Positions 1-12,086 of a stretch of 64,000 bases of DNA are shown one piece after another. Within the stretch, counting starts at the first letter, position 1. Every line of letters starts with the position of its first letter. Under the pieces are notes generated by a model that did not search any database, had not been told where the DNA came from, and worked only from the letters and a program-made list of their open reading frames with translations. The stretch comes from Dichetophora obliterata (taxonomy: Eukaryota; Arthropoda; Insecta; Diptera; Sciomyzidae): NCBI GenBank assembly GCA_963920525.1, contig OY986439.1, positions 214,943,000 through 215,006,999 on the forward strand, read 5' to 3'. The position numbers and the translations under genes were made by a program.

Positions 1-260
1 TTATGATCCTAGGAAACTTGCCAATTTCTTGTTTTAATGAAATCAGTGTTTATTCTATTAACATTTTCGTTTAAGACCAAAGGTAGAACAGATTTTATAC
101 AAGCATTCGATATACTCGCAAAGCAGAAGTCACTCACATCACTGATTCAAAGAAAAAAGTGGTTGCACTGCCGACTCTAGAGTATTGCATCTTTTACGAC
201 AACGCAACTGTTGTGTTATTTCATTAGGGTTGATTGTGATTGTTTTGTGGTGGGAGAGTG

Positions 261-278
261 ATGGACCCTTTGAATCGA
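261..278 (+). CDS. Possible first coding exon (weak)
   Basis: An ATG in a purine-rich context (GAGTGATGG) opens six codons reading MDPLNR, followed at once by a consensus splice donor, GTAAGT at 279-284. About 100 bases upstream are moderately GC-rich and could be untranslated leader. There is no second exon I can point to, and an ATG close to a GTAAGT is expected now and then by chance in 64 kb. If real, the gene would run rightward, toward the minus-strand candidate at 4918-4962. The product is unknown. Confidence 0.15.
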
Positions 279-284
279 GTAAGT

Positions 285-2110
285 GCACATTTCTTTTCAA
301 TTGATATATCGATTAGCACTAGCGCAAGGGAATAAGTAGCATGATTTTGTTGAACCCAAGAAAGTTACATTGTTGAGGCAGCATACTTGTGTTATACACA
401 AGTATGTTTTTGTATTTGTTTTCCAGAACATGTACAATTGATTAAAACAAATTGGTAGAACATTTTTGAAACATTTTTGAAAACATTTTTGATACGTTTT
501 TTACGTTATGTGCTCCAATATGTGAGCGTTGATTTTTTGCAAATAATCACAGAATAATCTATTTGGAAAAAGGTATTTTAAATGTTTTAAAAATTTTGCC
601 GTCTAGATATTGAATTGGTATACATTTTTTTCAAATTATATTTTATTATAAATTAATCTTGAATGTGGATCTAAATTTTGTTTTATATTGCTTCAAAAGT
701 CATTATATATTTTTTTGGTCGATGAAAGAGCGACCCTTAAAATGGATCAAAATCAGCCTATTTGAGGATCTCGAATACTAAATCAAACTGTGTGCTAAAA
801 GGTAGTTTTTTTGATAAAACACAACTTTCAGCAAAATTTCAAGTTGAGATGCTGTTACAATTTCGAGAAATTAAGTTTTTACATACATATGAAAATATGA
901 AAAAAATATATCCGTTTTATCCGTACGTATCCTCGACATTAAAATAAGCCCTCATAAAATTTTATATCTCAGCGCTCAATCTCTTATATTCTTGGGATAT
1001 TGCATTTAAAAAGTAGAAACTTGCATTCAACTGACTCGATTTAAATAAGTTATCATAAGCTTTGCCACATATTTTCATTAAGCACACATTTTGTTTTAAA
1101 AACCAAGGTCCACCAAATGGGCCAACTTTACGGTCACCCTTTTTGAGAAAAATATCAACTTTTTTGCCCAGAGCTTTCTGCCAAATGATTTAATTGAGCA
1201 TTTTTTAATGACTTTTGAAAAATATATTTGTGAAAATTATTTCAGGAATATTTTTAAAAATTTTGTTGACAGTGAAAATACATACTAACATTTAAAATGA
1301 TATAAAAGCATTTTTATTTTTTCTCAACTAAGTAAATTTGTAACTGTAATTTTTTCCTTATACAAACCATCTCATCAAAATAATTTCACTAAAACTAAAA
1401 TATATCATATTAAAAAATATTATAAAAATCAAATTGACATATTTTTTCTCAAAAGGAGTTAATTTAAAACAAAAAAAAAACATTTTTACTTTGAAACCAA
1501 ATTAAGTTAAAAATTAAAAGAAACGATTTTGAAAATGTCCTAACTATAATTAAAAAATACAATAAAAAAACAAAAAAAAAACTAATAAAAATTTTCATTA
1601 ACTCACTATTTTAACAGTTGACTTTTTTAATAAAAACTATGTTACTTTGTTGAGATGGCAACATATGGACATTAAGCAAAATTGAAATTTAGATTCCACT
1701 GTTCGGGTTCTAAAATATTAGAGAGGATTTCAAAACAAATTCTGTTCAATGTATTTCCAAATCAAAGTTAATACATCGGTAATATTTTCTTCTTTATTTT
1801 AATGCTTATTGACTTAAAATTTATTTTATTTTTAAAAGACCAAAAGCTGCATTTCTCATTGGATGGTATAAAAATTTTATATTGTTAAAAATTTTCTAAC
1901 TTAAATCGACTTACTGATACAAACTTAGGCCCAGCTTAGGCACAGCTCATAATAAAGCTGTGTTCGATCTTCGACTGTAGTTTTTTTTTAAAAGATCAAA
2001 GAACCAAGGCATGCGCCTTATACAAACAAGGTTTGGTCTTTGACCTGAAAAGAAAGGGATAGATTATTTAGAGGAATTGATTGAAACCATACGTGAATTA
2101 TTGATTAGGC
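285..2110. other. AT-rich non-coding stretch
   Basis: Poly-A and poly-T runs with no reading frame of coding character and no terminal inverted repeats that I can pair. Short open frames here are AT-rich chance frames. Nothing supports a gene. Confidence 0.6.
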
Positions 2111-2119
2111 GAAACAACT

Positions 2120-2365
2120 GCGAAAGACAATTTAAATTGCTTTTGACCGAGGCTAGTGTTATGCCTTAACCTCGGCAATCATTTGCAGCCCTTGGTTGTT
2201 CCTGTCCTTTAATTCCACATTTTCCACAATTTAGTTGTGGATTTTTAGTTTTCCATAATTCTTAAATGTAAGAAAGAACAAAGGAAGTGAAAAGAACCAT
2301 GCCCGAACCCGGACTCGAACCAGGGACCTTTGGGTTGATGGTCTAGCGCACTCTCCACTAACTAC
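2120..2365 (-). repeat. tRNA-derived SINE, family 1, copy 1
   Basis: Read on the minus strand, 2363-2297 carries RNA polymerase III promoter-like boxes: an A-box-like stretch around TAGTTAGTGGAGAG and a strong B box GGTTCGAGTCC. The cloverleaf does not close into a functional tRNA. The body continues to lower coordinates and ends in a hairpin motif containing GGCATAACACTAGCCTCGG at about 2147-2177. The same ending, AGGCATAACACT, occurs in the copy at 17285-17490, also on the minus strand, so the two belong to one SINE family. No target duplication was found. Confidence 0.55.
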
Positions 2366-3660
2366 AAATTATAAATTTGGTATTATAACGTGCTTTCGAC
2401 AAAGAGTAGCGCTATTGTGAATTTCATTTATTTTGTTTGTTCAAGTTGATTGCAAAAAATAAGACAAAAAAGATATGACTATGACGAAATTATGGTTCGA
2501 CGTTTCGTCAGAAGAGGATGAAAGCTTGACAGAACTGACTAGAAGTAGAAAACGGTTGAGCAAAGCTTTTAACCGTTTTAGTTCTAACTGGTGGTCCTAA
2601 GCATTTTAATTCCAACGTGATTTTTTCCCATTTCTTTGTCGCCTGAACTTTGGAACAAATATCCTTTGCAGTTACAGTTTGCTTTCATCAATGAGATCAG
2701 TTTTTCTAACTGTGATTTGTGGGAAAAAAGGAAAACACAATCACAATATTGCTCAGCACACATCGCATCGAAAGCAAAATCCTATTCGACTGAATTTTCG
2801 ATGAACAACGAACATTTCGATAGGGTTGCACTGCTTATAAGAATTTAACGTGCGATAACCAGCGAAGATCGAACGTCGAAAGCAACTCATAATAAGGGCC
2901 TTAATTTGATTAGCTTATTAAAACAAAGGTACTCGGATCTTATTAAAACAAAACTTAATAATTGAGTATTACAAAATGCCAATAAACTCACTTTTTGAAG
3001 GGTAATAAAGTCTGTACTAATACATTATTTTATAATTTTTGTTATGCCGAAATATGTGAGATATTTATGTTTTGAAAATTTCATTACGCATTGTTGGAAA
3101 AATTAAAGTTACAAGCAAAAAACATGACTTTTACCAAAAAGTATATTTTGTAAAATCAAAATTCGCTTTCATGAATTCACTTCAATTAAACATTATTAGA
3201 TCGTGTCAAGAGCTTCACTGATTTTTAAGACTACCGAATTAGAGCGATCTCGATTCATACTTAGATAGTAATATACTTTAGTATCTTAATTAAATTCAAT
3301 TTAGAATTTGAAAATTTTTTCGATTTGTCATGACGTTCATATTTGTCAAATTTGGATTGATTAATTTTATACCTTCGGACTCTAAAGGGGGAGGGTTGGT
3401 TTGAACCCCAAAAGCTATTACCCGTTAACTTATACCAATTGAACATAGTAAAAAATTAAAAATAAAGAGTAGTTTTTACTAAGTTATTTGCAATAGTCAG
3501 TTGTTATCATGAGTCTTATGAAAAGGAGTTTTGATTTTCCTTTTTTTATACCAAAGAAGAGGAAGAAAAATATCTATTTAGGTTGGGCATGGGCTTTGTA
3601 AAAAATTTTTTATATTTTCAAATTTAAAGATATTGAAAATTTCAAAAATTACTAACTGCT
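2366..3660. other. Non-coding stretch
   Basis: AT-rich with no credible gene. The only distinct segment is a short G-rich patch near 3385-3420 that resembles another at about 47584-47620; both look like repeat debris. No RNA gene or paired ends were seen. Confidence 0.5.
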
Positions 3661-3664
3661 TTGT

Positions 3665-3972
3665 TCTGTATCACGAAGAGGCACTCCAACGATGAGAAAG
3701 GCACGAGAATTAATAGGGCAGTTCACGATCTTGTTGCATCTTTGCAAATGCAAAATAAACAGCTTTTATAAAAACAAAAAGCATTGAAAAGCTTTTGCAA
3801 GATATGCTTTTTGTTTTTGTTGAAGCTGTTTATTTTGCATTTGCAACGATGCAACAAGATCGTGAACTGCCCTAATGCTTTCTTCCATACAAAATTTCAT
3901 TGCTTCTCGTGTCTTTCTTATCGTTAGTGTGCTTATTTGTGATACCGAATGAAACAGCAAGTAAAAACCAAG
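3665..3972. mobile_element. Foldback MITE with a second foldback inserted in it
   Basis: The outer arms (about 3667-3712, CTGTATCACGAAG end, and 3895-3960) are inverted copies of each other and match the perfect hairpin MITE at 37749-37888. Between them sits a different foldback, about 3716-3875, whose ends read GGGCAGTTCACGATCTTGTT and its reverse complement next to TA. Its arms run through a TTTGCATTTGCAAA-like segment and an AAGCTTTT centre. A partial relative of the inner element lies at about 15271-15330. Neither element encodes protein. Both must have used transposases supplied elsewhere. Confidence 0.7.
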
Positions 3973-4917
3973 CATTAATAGTTAGAGAAAAATTCACATT
4001 TGTATGAAAACATGAAATTTTTCGAAGAAACGTATTACGTCAAAATTTAGCCCTCGAAATCTTTTCAGAAGCTGTTGGTAGCATCAAGTCAAAGAATGAA
4101 CCAAAAAATGGCTATTTTAGAATTCACGTGACTGGTCTTGTTTTTTAAATAAGCTCTTCAATTCATACATTTAATTTTTTTCACTGAATTATTATTATTC
4201 ACATTAGTCTCACAATTCGACGGACTTTTTTGGCCTTAAAAAATCTGGCGACCAATAGTTATCACGTAATCGCTCGCCTTATATTTAGTAGCAATAATTC
4301 AATGGAAGCTTAATATTTTCAACCCTTGCACTCAATCTCGTGACTATAGACTCCAATAAGAATTGGTGCTACATCCACTATGGTTATGTAAAGTATATGT
4401 ATGTATAACAAAGCTTAACAAAAGTACACAAATAACATTAAAATTGGCAGAAGTAAGTTTAAACCCTTCTAGCTGTCGACCCCAGTGTTAACATGCCTGT
4501 TTAATCAATTTTCAATGAGTGGAAAAAATGTTTCCTCTTGATTTTTCACGGCTGTTATGTAATGGCAAAATTTTCAATTTGTTCAGCGACATAACTTTTT
4601 CACAAAAATGTTCGGAAGCAAATCATTTTTCTAGCAGAGTCCGCGCAGTGGCAGTGGTTTTTTTTAGTGGATACATCAAGTGTTGGTAGTTGGCTCTGGA
4701 GAAAAACACAAGGTTCCACGCTTACACACAAACACACACAGTCAAGTAAAAGTACCACGCACACAGCTGCAGCATGACGTCCCTTTGGTAGCACCTAAAT
4801 CGAACTTGGAGCTCTAGGCAAACACCATTTCGCGACATGTGCTCCGCAACCAAATTAAATTCTTTTCAATAAGAAAACACTTCACAAAAAAGATTCCTTT
4901 TAGACATTACTACTAAC

Positions 4918-4962
4918 CTGTACTTCCTGCAGCTTATTGGCTGTAATGCGAGCGAGTGCCAT
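4918..4962 (-). CDS. Candidate first coding exon of an unknown host gene
   Basis: On the minus strand an ATG at 4962 in good context (ATCACGATGGCA) opens fifteen codons, MALARITANKLQEVQ, with balanced codon use unlike the surrounding AT-rich frames. The exon ends in CAG at 4918 and is followed by GTTAGTAG, a good splice donor, leaving phase 0. Upstream (4963-5340 on the minus strand) is moderately GC-rich, as expected of a 5' leader. I do not recognise the protein and see no second exon before the window starts, so the next exon is probably beyond a long intron. The alternative is a chance ATG-donor pair. Confidence 0.4.
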
Positions 4963-5340
4963 CGTGATTCACAACTTCTTGATTTCTTCTTACAATAATA
5001 ATTTGTAAATTTACAGAACTTTTTGCTTACAAAGTAGCGTATATTAATTTTTTTAATATTTTTTTATAGTTGCACAACTCACAACACCAACAACGATTTT
5101 GGCAGTTAATACAGATAATTTTTTTCTTGCACTTGCTGGCCAAGTGTTAAGAATACAAGCTAAAGATTTAGGCAATACGCTAAGAACGCTCCACACGGCA
5201 CAGACGCTCGAAACAGTGATAAAGAATTGCAAAGCGCTGAAATTCGCTAGAGCCCCAAACAACAGCATGATTTCAGCATGCGCTCTAGTGAGGTGTTTAA
5301 AAAAGAGATGCCAACTTTTCATTTTAAAAAGAAGCTAATA
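4963..5340 (-). promoter_or_regulatory. Possible 5' leader/promoter region of the 4918-4962 exon
   Basis: Just upstream of the candidate start codon the composition changes: 5090-5335 is less AT-rich and has open frames on both strands (minus 5322-5053, plus 5099-5338) with no recognisable domain. I read this as untranslated leader or proximal promoter. No TATA box or initiator is clear enough to fix a start site. A TATATA on the minus strand near 6160 is another possible upstream promoter, but this is speculative. Confidence 0.2.
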
Positions 5341-6840
5341 ATGCAGAAACACATTATTGTACGCGAACGGTTTAGTAATTAAAATTCGCGAAAATGTAAA
5401 AATTTAGAAAATTTAAAAATTTCTGTCAATTAAATTCCCCTTTTGCATTAGGTCTAACAGCATATGTCAAACAATATAAAATTAAAAAAAACTTTTTGAC
5501 ACAACACATATTTTTTATATCCATTTTGCATCAGCTGCCATTTTACACTCTTGTTTTGATTTTATTTTGTTTTACATTCGCTGAGCGCAGCTAGAACTGT
5601 CGCTACTTGTTGTAAAAAGCTTTTTTTACACATTTTTCTAGCTTGAGAGAGAAGAAAAACTAGCAAAATGTCGCACTCTATTCTATTACAATAACTCGAA
5701 ACTAGCTTGAACTTTACTTTAAATGCGTGAACAGCTGTTATGCTTGAGCCTTACCTGAAGTCATTCCCGTACTTTTTGATAAATATTCTCATTTTGACAG
5801 ATAATTACGATAGTTACTCTATTACTCGAATTTTACTTGATGTTAGTACTTTATTCACCTTCCAACTTCCTCATCAGTTCTGTAGACGTCAGAGTGAGTC
5901 GGTTGAGTGAAGCTAGTGTAGACCAGCACATACATTTACATAACATTACGCTATGAAAATGATGTAAGCATTCGCGTTATCACTAACAAACTTGTAGCTC
6001 GTTTCTCTAATATCGATGGAGAACTTCTCTACTGCTGATGACGTAGTTCTCAAATCCGACAAATTTTTCTCAATCGTTGAGGCGTTAATGTTTCTAAAGC
6101 TCACCAGTAAAGAAATTAGTATTGAGTGAGATGAGCAGTGAATCTGACAGTTTTTACATATATAAGCCAGCGCACGGTTTTGCCGCATATGCTCGACCAC
6201 TTGTTTGTTTTTTATTTTGCATTGCACGCGTTGTAAACTTTTCCTAAAAATAAAAAGCAACATTTTCTTGTTTAACATACATAAAACACTCATTCTTAAA
6301 TCAATAATCGTATGTAAGCTCATCGTTTGTAGTTGAAACTAACTTTAATTTTATTTTTGAATCACACATGATGTTACATTCTCTACCAGTAGGGAAATAA
6401 CCGGTAGAGAAGTGTTACAGAAACGAGCTACTGATGAAATTAAAGAAAAGTCAAAAAGTTAAAAACTGTTAATTAAACTCGATTCTCAAAACTTCGAACT
6501 TTTAATTTGCTACAAAATCTTTTAACATTATTCAAAATCTTACTTTCATTAATAGTTTTGAATTTCAAGCGATTATCAAATAGTTTTAAAATATTTTGGA
6601 AAGCGCATGTAGTATAAATACTTATTCAAAAGATTACGAAATTAATAAGTTGGCAGCTCTGTTTCAAACCTTTTCTGTTGAGTTCTATACTTCCACCAAA
6701 ACATGTGGTGAAAAGAGCACATAACAGCGCTGTCAAATCTACTACCTTTTCTTTATATTGGAGTTGCCATTGCATGAAATTAATGGCTAAATTGCTGAAA
6801 TTAATTAAGTGCGACATATAATTGCACACTTGAAAAAAAT
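5341..6840. other. Non-coding stretch
   Basis: Mixed AT-rich sequence. A 125-codon open frame on the minus strand (6323-5946) has no recognisable domain, signal peptide or membrane pattern and probably opens by chance in a slightly GC-richer segment. No paired ends or RNA genes were seen. Confidence 0.4.
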
Positions 6841-6845
6841 CTTAG

Positions 6846-7380
6846 TCCCATGTTACGGTGGCGGTCATGGGCTCATCATGGTCATGCATTGTTGTTGTTT
6901 CAATGTAAATTAAAAATTTAAGAGCGAGAGCAAGAGAGTAAATTTTCACCACCACGGTCACCAAATCATGGTATAATTATTTGACAAGGTAGCCGTGACA
7001 GTTTTTTGGCGATTGGTAGTTGTCAAAAACAGCTAAAGGAGTTGTAGTTTGCTGCTGTTGACTAGCTTTGTGCTTATTTTTAACTTTTCTTTGATTCATT
7101 AAATTTGTTCGCGAAGTTTATTGGAATGTTTTTAGGTTGCTGCGATTGACTTGCTATGTTTAAGTCGTTGCTTATTTTTTCACATTTCTTTGATTAATTG
7201 CATGAACAGCTAGTTTTGACAACTACCCATCGCCGCTCGTGAGAAAAAAGCCAGTCTACGCTACTACCTTGTCAAATAATTATACCATGCACCAAATGAT
7301 TCGACAAAAATATGAAATCATGGGATCAAAACAGTGTTGCGTTGTGGAATTATTCACATTTGTTTTTAGGCACAAAAATA
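6846..7380. repeat. Dispersed repeat, copy interrupted by a MITE
   Basis: The segment beginning GTTACGGTGGCGGTCA and ending around GTTGCGTTGTGGAATTATTC is repeated in the same orientation at about 7781-7905 (GTTATGGTGGCGCTCA to GTTGCGTTGTGAAATTATTC). The downstream copy lacks the MITE at 6967-7289 and so shows the unoccupied site. No coding content was seen. Confidence 0.55.
6967..7289. mobile_element. hAT-type MITE with 8-bp duplication
   Basis: A 323-bp element with perfect 26-bp terminal inverted repeats that begin CATGGTATAATTATTTGACA. It is flanked by the exact 8-bp direct repeat CACCAAAT at 6959-6966 and 7290-7297. The 8-bp target duplication and an end with A at position 2 and G at position 5 are hAT features. 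Subterminal GTTGTCAAAA segments are also inverted. The body is non-coding, so it would need a hAT transposase from elsewhere. The related repeat near 7845 lacks the insertion. Confidence 0.8.
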
Positions 7381-7959
7381 GTACACTTTTAGTGCGAAAT
7401 GTAGGAAAGCAGTAATGAAACCTGCTTAATAGCAACACTCATCGGTTGAGAAAATACTAAAAGTAGAAAAAAGTGTACTGGTGCTTAGGCATCATATGAC
7501 CGCCAGCATAACATACTTTCGTCACACAGCTCATCAAACGAAAAAAGAGAGTAAAAAGTGACATGACCAGGGATCATAACAACGCCCTTATGAATTAACA
7601 AGGGCTATATATAAAATGCTTACTAATATTTTCCACATTTTTTATACTACTTTTACATACGCGATTAAAACAAACAAGATTAAATAAATCCCCTTTTGTA
7701 ATCCAATGTTCAGACTAGTGTGAAAGAGATTAATTTTGACACTTCGTTGCTTCGTTTTGTTCTGTTTTAGGTTAAGGGTATGTTATGGTGGCGCTCAAGA
7801 GTGAGCAAGGGAAAAAATTCTAAACACTACGGTCACAAAAAGGATCAAACAGGTTGCGTTGTGAAATTATTCACAACATTTGTGTTTTGGCATGAAAATA
7901 CGTGACCGGGAAAATTTTTGTCATTAAAAATATTTCGAGTTTCGTCACGTATTTGTGTA

Positions 7960-8900
7960 CATGATCAATGATATTTTCTATTTTTTGTATTAGGATTTTT
8001 CGTTTAGAAGAAATGTTAAAGGGATAAAATTAACAGCACCAATTTATACAATTGACCCTCCTACGGGACATAGATTTTTTTAATGTGAATTATAATAGGC
8101 ATTTTTTTATATTTTGGGGCTTATGCCAACAGAAGGATGGCAAATAAATTGTAGGTGTGTTTAATTAATATGTTGAGAAAAAGTAATAGGACCAACCCAT
8201 ACATTTCACCCCCTCCCTTGAGGCCATAGATTTTTGATATAAATTATAATACTTTTTTAATTTTTTTTTTGTGTAAAAATTTTTAGATAAAATTTTTTTA
8301 AAGTAAAAAAAATAAAATGACGGACATATATCTCATATTTTAGTTGTCACAAACCATTAAAATCAGTATTACCGATTGAAGTACCAACCAAGGACAGTTT
8401 AAATATTAAATAAGCAAAATATTTTTTATGAAAATTTTGTATTGTATTTCTTTTGAGATGCTCTCACTGTCTCTTTCACAAGAATCTCTCATATTCTTAA
8501 TTTTAAAAAGATATTCTTAATTTTTAATTCACTTCTGTGTTGTATACACGCTATACTCTATTTTTTTCAATCAATGCTCTGGTATCATATTTGTTTTAAT
8601 TAAAAAACATTTTATATTTTTGGTTTTAAATATTCTTCTTACTTTTGTTTGTATTTAAATGCGCTCAAATGTGTCAATTTAAAATGCAATTAAAAATATA
8701 TTTCTGATCTGATGCAAATACCTGTAGAATTTTTTATAAGTGCAACAAAAAATTTCGATTTTGTAAAACTGTGGTTTGGGAGAAAAATATTAAAGCATTC
8801 GTTGCTTGAAATAAGAAAGAAGGTTATCGAGTTTATTTGTGCATAAAATATTAATTTTCAAGTGAATGCACACTAAATGTCAGATTTTGGTTGCTGAAAC
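7960..8900. other. AT-rich stretch with a diverged tandem pair
   Basis: Two units about 150 bp apart share ACATAGATTTTTT/CCATAGATTTTTG followed by AATTATAATA (8067-8097 and 8219-8250), each after a pyrimidine-rich CCCTCC run. Otherwise poly-A/T sequence without genes. Confidence 0.4.
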
Positions 8901-8911
8901 AATGGCCACGT

Positions 8912-9137
8912 CTTTCCAACATCCAAATCTGATTTCCATACAAACAAAATCCTGCTATGGATTTAGATTTTGTGAACTTCTAGTTTGAAACATCACAGCC
9001 GGGTGGCGTATAATAATGTAAGTGATAGAAAAAAGCATTGTTGACATTCTCATGTTTGCATTCAACGCCATCTAGTTGTCAAATACTTTTCATGAGAGCA
9101 TATCATAGTCCAAATCCAGATTTGGATGTTGGAAAAA
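8912..9137. mobile_element. Small foldback MITE
   Basis: Inverted ends TTTCCAACATCCAAATCTG (about 8912-8930) and CAGATTTGGATGTTGGAAA (about 9117-9135) bracket about 190 bp of non-coding sequence with a GGATTTAGATTTTG segment. No convincing target duplication was found, so the superfamily is unassigned. Confidence 0.55.
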
Positions 9138-9339
9138 ATGCAGCTAATATCAATTTAAGTGAAACGATAAATTTTTAATGCATAAATACTCTAATATACT
9201 TCAACTAATATTCTTGTATTTAAAAAAGACTTTGTTTGAGCGAAGAAAGTGCAATAGCAAAAAAATTATACATGAGTAAAAACCGATAGCCTTCTTGTTT
9301 ACAACTACTTTTTGATTTTTTTTTAGTGCATTGCTGAAA

Positions 9340-10100
9340 GCATATGGTCATGTTGGCATATGGACGTTTCGTACAATTTGTACAAAAAAATTAAAAAAAA
9401 TAACGAGAAGTCTAATTTTTAAAAAGGGTTTTTATATTTGAATAGTAATAAAGTAGCACTATATTAAGCAAAACAATGACAACAATCGACTCTAAGGATT
9501 TACAGATATAAGCAAAAACATGAGGTGGCGTTACGTTATAAAAACAGAAGTGATTTTTGACTTGGATTACGAAACTCGCAAAATTCTTTGAATTGGATAA
9601 GACTTTCTGTATACAACTTTTCTTAGAAGGATTCGAAATAATATAAGTTTTTTTTCCAAGTGTTCAAATTCAAAAATCTTCTCTGATTTTTTTTATTAGA
9701 CTTTTTGATCTAGCGTGACGCTACTAGCAAAAGTAACTGTAATTTTCATTGTAGTTCAATTGGGTAATTAAGTAGTTTATTAGTTAAGTAATAATACAAT
9801 TTAATAATTAAAAAAGAAATTAAATATATTTTTATTTCCTTACTTCAAACATTTTTTCATTATCTTTAGCTAATGCCTTCCATTTTTACTCAAAAACAAA
9901 TGTATGAAACGTTTACTAAAGATTCACGAAGAAGAAAAACTACATTTGTGAAACACTGCAGGCGATTTGATCAGCATAGTACATGAATTTATATATAAAT
10001 TGTTTAAATTGATAAAATGAAAATGTTTCTCTTAGATATCATAAAATAATTAGTTTTTATTAAGATTTAATTGTTTGGTTACTGTGGACTTTTCTGCAAG
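9340..10100. repeat. Dispersed unclassified repeat, copy 1
   Basis: Matches 27110-27800 in the same orientation over most of its length. Shared landmarks include AAGTAGCACTATAT, CTAAGGATTTA, TTTTTTTTATTAG next to a GACTTTTTGATCT-like segment, CATTATCT(T/C)TAGC, and the AAATGTTTCTCTTAGAT end. It has recurrent GGCGTTACG motifs and no open frame of coding character. The ends do not pair as inverted repeats, so its class is unknown. Confidence 0.6.
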
Positions 10101-11150
10101 CCAAAACTAATTTTGTGCAAAATTTTACGTATATTTTCATAAAAACTTGAAAAATTACGTACGAATTAAAATCAACTCTTGCTTTGAATTTGCTTTACAC
10201 TATCGCTTTTTTAAGTTAACAAAAAGTGTAGAACAGCACAAATTTTGTTCACATCCAGCAGTTGTTAACGTCCTGAAATATCTTATATCACTGTATGTAT
10301 GAAAAAGGTATTCAAGTACTTTTAACAGAGCATCATTGCAACACTGATGGTATCTGCAACTGACACTTGCTTTGTTTCTTCAGAAAATTTGATACCAGAA
10401 TATGCTCAAAGAGGATTTAAGAAAAAAACACGAGTAAGGCGACAGTGCTACCAACAGTAAAAAGTTAAACAATTTTTGAGGCGAATTTATTTATTTCTCT
10501 TGTCTAGTTTTAGGGTGAGCTTTTAAATGAGAAGCATTGCCAGACACAAATTTTTTAAGTATCTTAATACATGTTTTCGGCACTTTTATGTGGATAATTT
10601 CTAAATTTCTCAAATCATTGTGTAGAACTGTAACGAATGACCTTTGCTATAAAAATATGCTTAAAAACACTATTTTTTTCATTATGAAATTTATTATTTT
10701 AGTCAAGAAAAATACCTCATGTTATATAGTTTGATGCTGCATATAACATTTGTACTCAAACAAAAATGAAAGCCTAAAAGTATGCACAATGTTTCTTGCT
10801 TGTGGTTTGAGTTGTGTAGGATTAGTTTTAAAGTATAAAATTAAGGCTATTCACAGTTAAAGCGTACATTTAACAAATCGTATTTATATCATTTGTTATT
10901 GTTGAAACTGTGAGCACCCGACATGTGACTGTCGTATTCAATATTTATGTAAACCTGTGATGTATGAAATTGTTCGGCTGCAGACAGAGCATAAAATACT
11001 AGGCACAAAACACACGTGAAGTTTTGTGACGTCTCATAAAGTTGAATATGGCGCCCTTTAGATTACAAAAAGTCAAACCCATAATAGGCAAAAAATATTG
11101 AATAGTTTGTACACAACAATTTCAGGTGAGAATATTCAAAAATTAGTTAA
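10101..11150. other. Non-coding stretch
   Basis: AT-rich sequence with no recognisable gene, repeat boundary or RNA. The frame at 10537-10734 is hydrophobic and AT-driven and has no domain. Confidence 0.5.
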
Positions 11151-11156
11151 AATTTT

Positions 11157-11372
11157 TTTTATTTAATTAAATTAATAAATACCAGATAAAAACTTCAAAT
11201 AAATTTCATGAACAAAATTTTTTTTTAATTAAATTAATAAATACCATGATAAGAAACACTTATTTTGGAAAAAAGTAAAAAATTGGCTTCGATATGCATT
11301 CGAAACGAGCACGAGAAACGAATTCGAAACGTAACTATGATCTCGTGTTCGTTGCGAAGCCAATTTTTTTTT
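11157..11372. repeat. Direct repeats and a hairpin insertion
   Basis: AATTAAATTAATAAATACCA occurs twice, ending at about 11184 and 11245. The second is followed by a hairpin, 11277-11371, with outer arms AAAATTGGCTTCG / CGAAGCCAATTTT and inner arms AACGAGCACGAGA / TCTCGTGTTCGTT. The hairpin looks like a tiny foldback element. It is non-coding. Confidence 0.5.
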
Positions 11373-11489
11373 ATATGGACATTGTCTGTGGTCACTATAA
11401 CAGCCGTAATTTTAGAGCTATCGCAACGAAATTCAATATAGAAGATTTTTATTCAAAAATAAAGATCAGGTTCGAAAATGAGCAAAATT

Positions 11490-11830
11490 GAATGAAAACC
11501 ACGCCTAACTCCCATACAAAGTGACTTTATTTCAAGTTTTGCCCATATGCTTTAACCTTTAGTATGTACTTTAAGTATGAAATTTGTAACAATCTGATGA
11601 AAACTACGTCTACATCCCATACAAAGTGACTTTATGAAAACAGCAAAATCTCCTTAAATTCCACAAAAAATACTACAATGGCTTTAAACTTTGCAAATTT
11701 ATTTTCACCTTAGCTATACACTCGATGTTTGCAATTTAAAATAAAAAAAATGAAAATTCCGCCCAACTCCATTACAAAGTGACGTCATCATTATAGTAAA
11801 ACCTTTATAAATTCCAAAAACATTAATGTT
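11490..11830. repeat. Short diverged tandem repeats
   Basis: Three units near 11493, 11597 and 11749 share ATGAAAA-(C/T)(A/T)(A/C)CGCC-like text followed by CCCATACAAAGTGAC. The spacing is uneven (about 104 and 152 bp). No coding content. Confidence 0.5.
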
Positions 11831-12086
11831 TAAACATGATATTGTCTACAGAAGCAAGAACATTGTTTCAAATGTGAAATATTTGGATAAAAACCAAGAC
11901 TTAGAATAAACATAAATACGGCCGTGGGGGTATTTTAACTTCGGTCCAGTCAAAAATATTTCCTAACTAGTTTAAAATAATTTTAAATTTATTAATTTGC
12001 ATAGTAAATTTTAAAAAAATCCCATTTTTTGTGCATATTTGGCTTTTGCCTTCGTTTCTAGTGACGATAAAGAGGGCGTGTTAGGT

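Noticed and set aside
2297..2363. Functional tRNA gene
   Set aside because: The B box is good but the acceptor and D stems do not pair and a SINE body follows, so it is called a SINE head.
5946..6323. 125-codon minus-strand open frame
   Set aside because: No domain, signal or membrane pattern and no supporting splice or start context; composition follows the local base content.
11388..11400. Third copy of the CTGTGGTCAC MITE
   Set aside because: Only the 10-base end matches; the following sequence is different and no opposite end was found.
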